From the NCBI GenBank assembly GCA_014338405.1, contig JTDE01001489.1:19504-83503 (forward strand): 64,000 nucleotides of DNA, read 5' to 3'. Shown here piece by piece: positions 61,569 through 64,000 of this stretch (position 1 is the first letter of the stretch; the number at the start of each line of letters is the position of its first letter). The position numbers and the translations under genes were made by a program. This stretch comes from Paragonimus skrjabini miyazakii (lineage: Eukaryota; Platyhelminthes; Trematoda; Plagiorchiida; Troglotrematidae). The notes beneath the pieces were generated by a model, which did no database searches, had not been told where the DNA came from, and was given only the letters and a program-made list of their open reading frames with translations.

Positions 61569-61594
61569 GTATATATATACATATGCATATATAT
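61569..61594. repeat. AT-rich microsatellite
   Basis: Alternating TA with interspersed CATATG forms a short imperfect tract of about 26 bp. Similar but shorter TA tracts occur near 18084, 37775 and 54572. Confidence 0.6.
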
Positions 61595-62139
61595 GTAGAG
61601 ATTTCTATATGCTAAAGCATACATCTGTTATGGTTATTCATCCATCAGTTTACCTTCGGCAGCAACGTGAAACTTTTCAGCGAATAACGTTCCGTAGTTC
61701 AAACGAAAGATTACCTCATTTCAAGGTTTCCGTTCATAATTGATCCATAAGGTCACTTTGTGGATGAACTAGCAAAAGCCAGCTATGAGTACTTTATATG
61801 CACATGCTTAAGCTGTGAAACACTAAACTGAATTTCAAACGTACTGGAAAATGTACTTGGAAATTCCGAAAATTACCATCAACGCACTGATGAGATCAAA
61901 GCGAGAAACTGTGTTCAGTAGACTGTTAACTGAAGGAACTGTAGTACTTAACAGTTGTATGGCTTATGTTTGCAAATGCTGATCGAAGTGAGACCAGGAA
62001 TGTGTTATTAGGTTAAAGTAAACGAATCGAAGGCATACCTTTCTGCTGCACGCAATCGCTAACTTTTGATACACTCATTAGTCACAAATGAGCATGCAAA
62101 TACCCAGTATAGGAACACGAACCAGTCTTAAGGAAATGA

Positions 62140-62503
62140 GTTATGAACACTCAACCACTTTCCCTTGTGAGTAGTCATCAGGTTGCCCGATTGCCTTGAG
62201 ATGGAACACAGTAACTATACTGTTAACTCCAATCGATGGCCCCTCGGCTAGGGCTAATCTCCAACTTGAACTCAAGGAAATCATTAACTTGTTGAGCGGT
62301 GTTTTGATCACTGACGAGTTGTAGGGGATTTTGGTTTTTACACAGATTAAACATAACTCACGATCGATCGCAGTTGTCGCATTCCCACTGACATTCCAGT
62401 CGGCCTCTTTCAAGAAAGGGCACTTAACTAGAGTTTTGCTCTCATTAGAGCTCATCAGTAGAGCATATCCTTGCCACGCCCGGGGCGAGAACTCCTAATT
62501 TGA
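62140..62503 (-). mobile_element. hammerhead SINE, copy D (5'-truncated)
   Basis: Read leftwards: a partial head keeping only the B-box side (GGAGTTCTCGCCCCGGG), the hammerhead at 62464-62420, the middle segment (GTCGACTGG-type, here diverged), and a long tail to 62140. This tail is the best full-length version in the window and is shared with copy B. A chance 104-codon ORF crosses ribozyme and tail and is not regarded as a gene. The truncated head abuts copy E's head. Confidence 0.75.
62420..62464 (-). ncRNA. best-preserved hammerhead in the window (SINE copy D)
   Basis: On the minus strand: GCTCTA, an intact CTGATGA, a perfect stem II (GCTCT / AGAGC, AATG loop), AAAA in place of GAAA, CTCTAGTT in place of CTCGAGTC, and AAGTGC. 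The 5' core and stem II are complete. The single change in the GAAA box (the invariant G) and the GUU site should abolish or strongly reduce cleavage. Confidence 0.75.
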
Positions 62504-62510
62504 GGTCAAT

Positions 62511-62755
62511 GGCTCAGCGGTCAACACGGTTACCTCATGAAAGCCTGGTCGGAGTTTAACTCCCGGCCGTGGTAAGGATATGCTTTAGTGACAAGCTATA
62601 ATGAAAGCGAAATCTGAGTCTAGTGCTCCTTTTTGAAGGGCGTTTACTGGAAAGTCAATGGGCATGCGACGACTGCAATCAGTTGCGGGTGATTTTCAAT
62701 ATACGTGAGAACCAAGACCCCCTACTAGTCATTAGAAATAATTTAAAACCTCAAA
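62511..62755 (+). mobile_element. hammerhead SINE, copy E
   Basis: The head carries A box TGGCTCAGCGG and B box GGAGTTTAACTCCC, then GGTAAGGATATGC leading into the ribozyme relic, the middle segment and the start of the tail (ACCAAGACCCCCTACTAGTC at about 62713). It lies head-to-head with copy D with only a few bases between, so the pair forms an inverted repeat of SINEs. Confidence 0.75.
62582..62626 (+). ncRNA. hammerhead relic in SINE copy E
   Basis: GCTTTA, GTGACAA in place of CTGACGA, stem II GCTATAATGAAAGC (weakened), an intact GAAA, TCTGAGTC then TAGTGC. This copy keeps the GTC cleavage triplet and the 3' strand of stem I, but the 5' core box is mutated at two positions. Inactive as it stands. 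Confidence 0.7.
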
Positions 62756-63765
62756 ATCCATGACAACAGTAAACCACATTCTTTTGTTCACCCGGTTGAT
62801 AAAGTCTCCTCGCATAACCTTCAGAACCAAATATGCAAGTTGACCTCTGTATTGAGGCAGTTGAAAACAATTGAGTTTAATCATAATTGTATTGGCAGTT
62901 CATTACTACATACTCAGGAATCTATTTACGATTCCATTACATGTGTTCAACGCTTGTCGGTGTGGGTGGTGAATCGGCTGCACACTGAGCTAGTTTCAGG
63001 TGGGGGGAATAGTTAGCATTGGTGGTATATTCTGTGAAGTGTGCCACGACAGACAACGCATAAGCGCGTCTGTGCAATAGACAGTTCACCGTACACCACT
63101 GCTGCCGTACCGTGAGTTTGGACTAGAATCTTTGCTTTTCGTGGTCAGACGACTGATTCGCAGCTGGTTTACACTTGCATGCTGACATTATGCATACTAT
63201 TGCTTCACTATACACTTGTTCTAGATAGCCGTTGCCCAACGTTTCTACGGTACGTTTGTAATCTGGTTACACAATACAATACTTCTGGTTATTTAAACCT
63301 GACCATCATAATGCCATTATAACATCTACGTTCCAAGATTACTCACTCGTTGTTGGCAAGTAGAGGAAAAACTTGGACATCTCTCGCACGTGTTTGCAGA
63401 ATTTGCGTTCCAGCTAGCAGTTTTTGAAGAGAAGCTATGAACTGGTTAGTTGGGACTAGTGATATGTAACTTCAAAGAACATATCTGAATTAGGGACAAC
63501 TCCTTCAGCGACTCCATATTAAGCATAACAGAATTACCAGAGGTAGATTTCCAAAAACTAGAGTATATTAAGTTAATAGAAAACTGTTTGAGAGCGGTGT
63601 TTACTGGGTTCCGTGGTTCTCGCTTAATTGGAAGTTCTAAACGCGGGGCCATCACTTGGAGTTAACGGGACAGTTATTATATCAAGCAGATAGGGCCACT
63701 TGTATACTACTCACAAATAGGATATCCGCAACAAAACCTATATGAATGAAGTCAGACAGTTGGAC
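62756..63765. other. no supportable gene
   Basis: No coding signal or recognisable repeat. The ORF at 63446-63655 (minus) is short and unsupported. Confidence 0.45.
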
Positions 63766-63925
63766 GTTGTGTGCAACATGTTATTAATGAAAGGGTGTTA
63801 TTTATAAATGGATTGAGAATGACACAATGTTACGTACAAGTTGTAATACTCAACGGTTAACCTACCTCTGGTGACCTTCCTCAAGAATGTTGTAACCGAA
63901 GTCATTAACAGAAGATGATTAGATA
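63766..63925 (-). mobile_element. PLE-type tail, diverged copy of 1-175
   Basis: On the minus strand it shares GGTTACAACATTC, TTGAGGAAGG, GTATTACAACTTGTACG and TTCTCAATCC with the segment at 20-150. The hammerhead core is destroyed here: TTGAGGA (63884-63878) replaces CTGAGGA and GAAAC is lost. The inverted placement at the two ends of the window is coincidental to the window limits. Confidence 0.5.
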
Positions 63926-64000
63926 GACTGGGTTTACCAGATCAAATGCGTTGATTACACGGCCGGTTACATAGAAGAGACAGGCAAACAATTGAATGTA

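Larger units (their letters stand above)
58508..62139. other. mostly featureless; one dispersed repeat and one microsatellite
   Basis: Contains the repeat copy at 60565-60630 and the AT-rich microsatellite at 61569-61594. ORFs (59558-59746, 59699-59929 minus, 61459-61743) lack support. Confidence 0.45.

Noticed and set aside
62141..62455. 104-codon minus-strand ORF
   Set aside because: Lies across the hammerhead and tail of SINE copy D; non-coding repeat explains it.
1..64000. CRISPR arrays, bacterial operons, prophage, rRNA or canonical tRNA genes
   Set aside because: None seen; the sequence has metazoan retroelements and no spaced direct-repeat arrays or dense ORFs.

Overview
This 64-kb window looks like non-coding, repeat-bearing DNA from a flatworm, most likely a digenean fluke of the schistosome type. 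It is AT-rich and has no long ORF: the longest stop-free run is about 150 codons, close to what chance gives in a sequence of this composition and length. There are no bacterial operons, ribosome binding sites or dense genes. It holds decayed Penelope-like retroelements (PLEs), a Ty3/gypsy-like tail, and several copies of a tRNA-derived SINE carrying a hammerhead ribozyme, a combination characteristic of blood flukes (the S-alpha type family). The organism call rests on that repeat repertoire and on no single-copy gene. A 100-N assembly gap lies at 55997-56096.

Layout. 1-180 is the 3' tail of a PLE-like repeat with a hammerhead-like core; a diverged copy on the other strand closes the window (63766-63925). 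740-4872 holds weak candidate exons. 5222-7647 is a complete-looking but dead PLE: reverse transcriptase remnants with an intact YADD motif, between two ~630-bp, nearly identical inverted arms that contain the GIY-YIG endonuclease end. 7895-8185 is hammerhead SINE copy A. 11270-13200 (minus) is a second dead PLE from another lineage, with YVDD changed to YFYG. 26690-27835 (plus) and 45600-46650 (minus) are an inverted pair of an unclassified repeat. 35552-36165 holds SINE copies B and C, including a 186-bp palindrome with a hammerhead in its loop. 41185-41680 (minus) is a Ty3/gypsy integrase tail plus a possible LTR. 62140-62755 is a head-to-head SINE pair (D, E).

Host genes can only be proposed as isolated exons from splice signals and open frame. 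The best are a phase-compatible exon pair followed by AATAAA at 53881-54402, a phase-compatible hydrophobic exon pair at 48005-48095 and 51575-51822, a 33-nt micro-exon at 56584-56616, and terminal-exon-like segments at 4524-4872, 10868-11010 and 40043-40317 (minus). None matches a family I recognise, so all carry low confidence. Most of the window is best read as introns or intergenic DNA with old, unresolvable repeats.

The most interesting signals are the hammerhead system (tail-to-head junctions, palindrome and head-to-head pair, all ribozyme copies mutated) and the PLE whose arms are nearly identical although its body is decayed.
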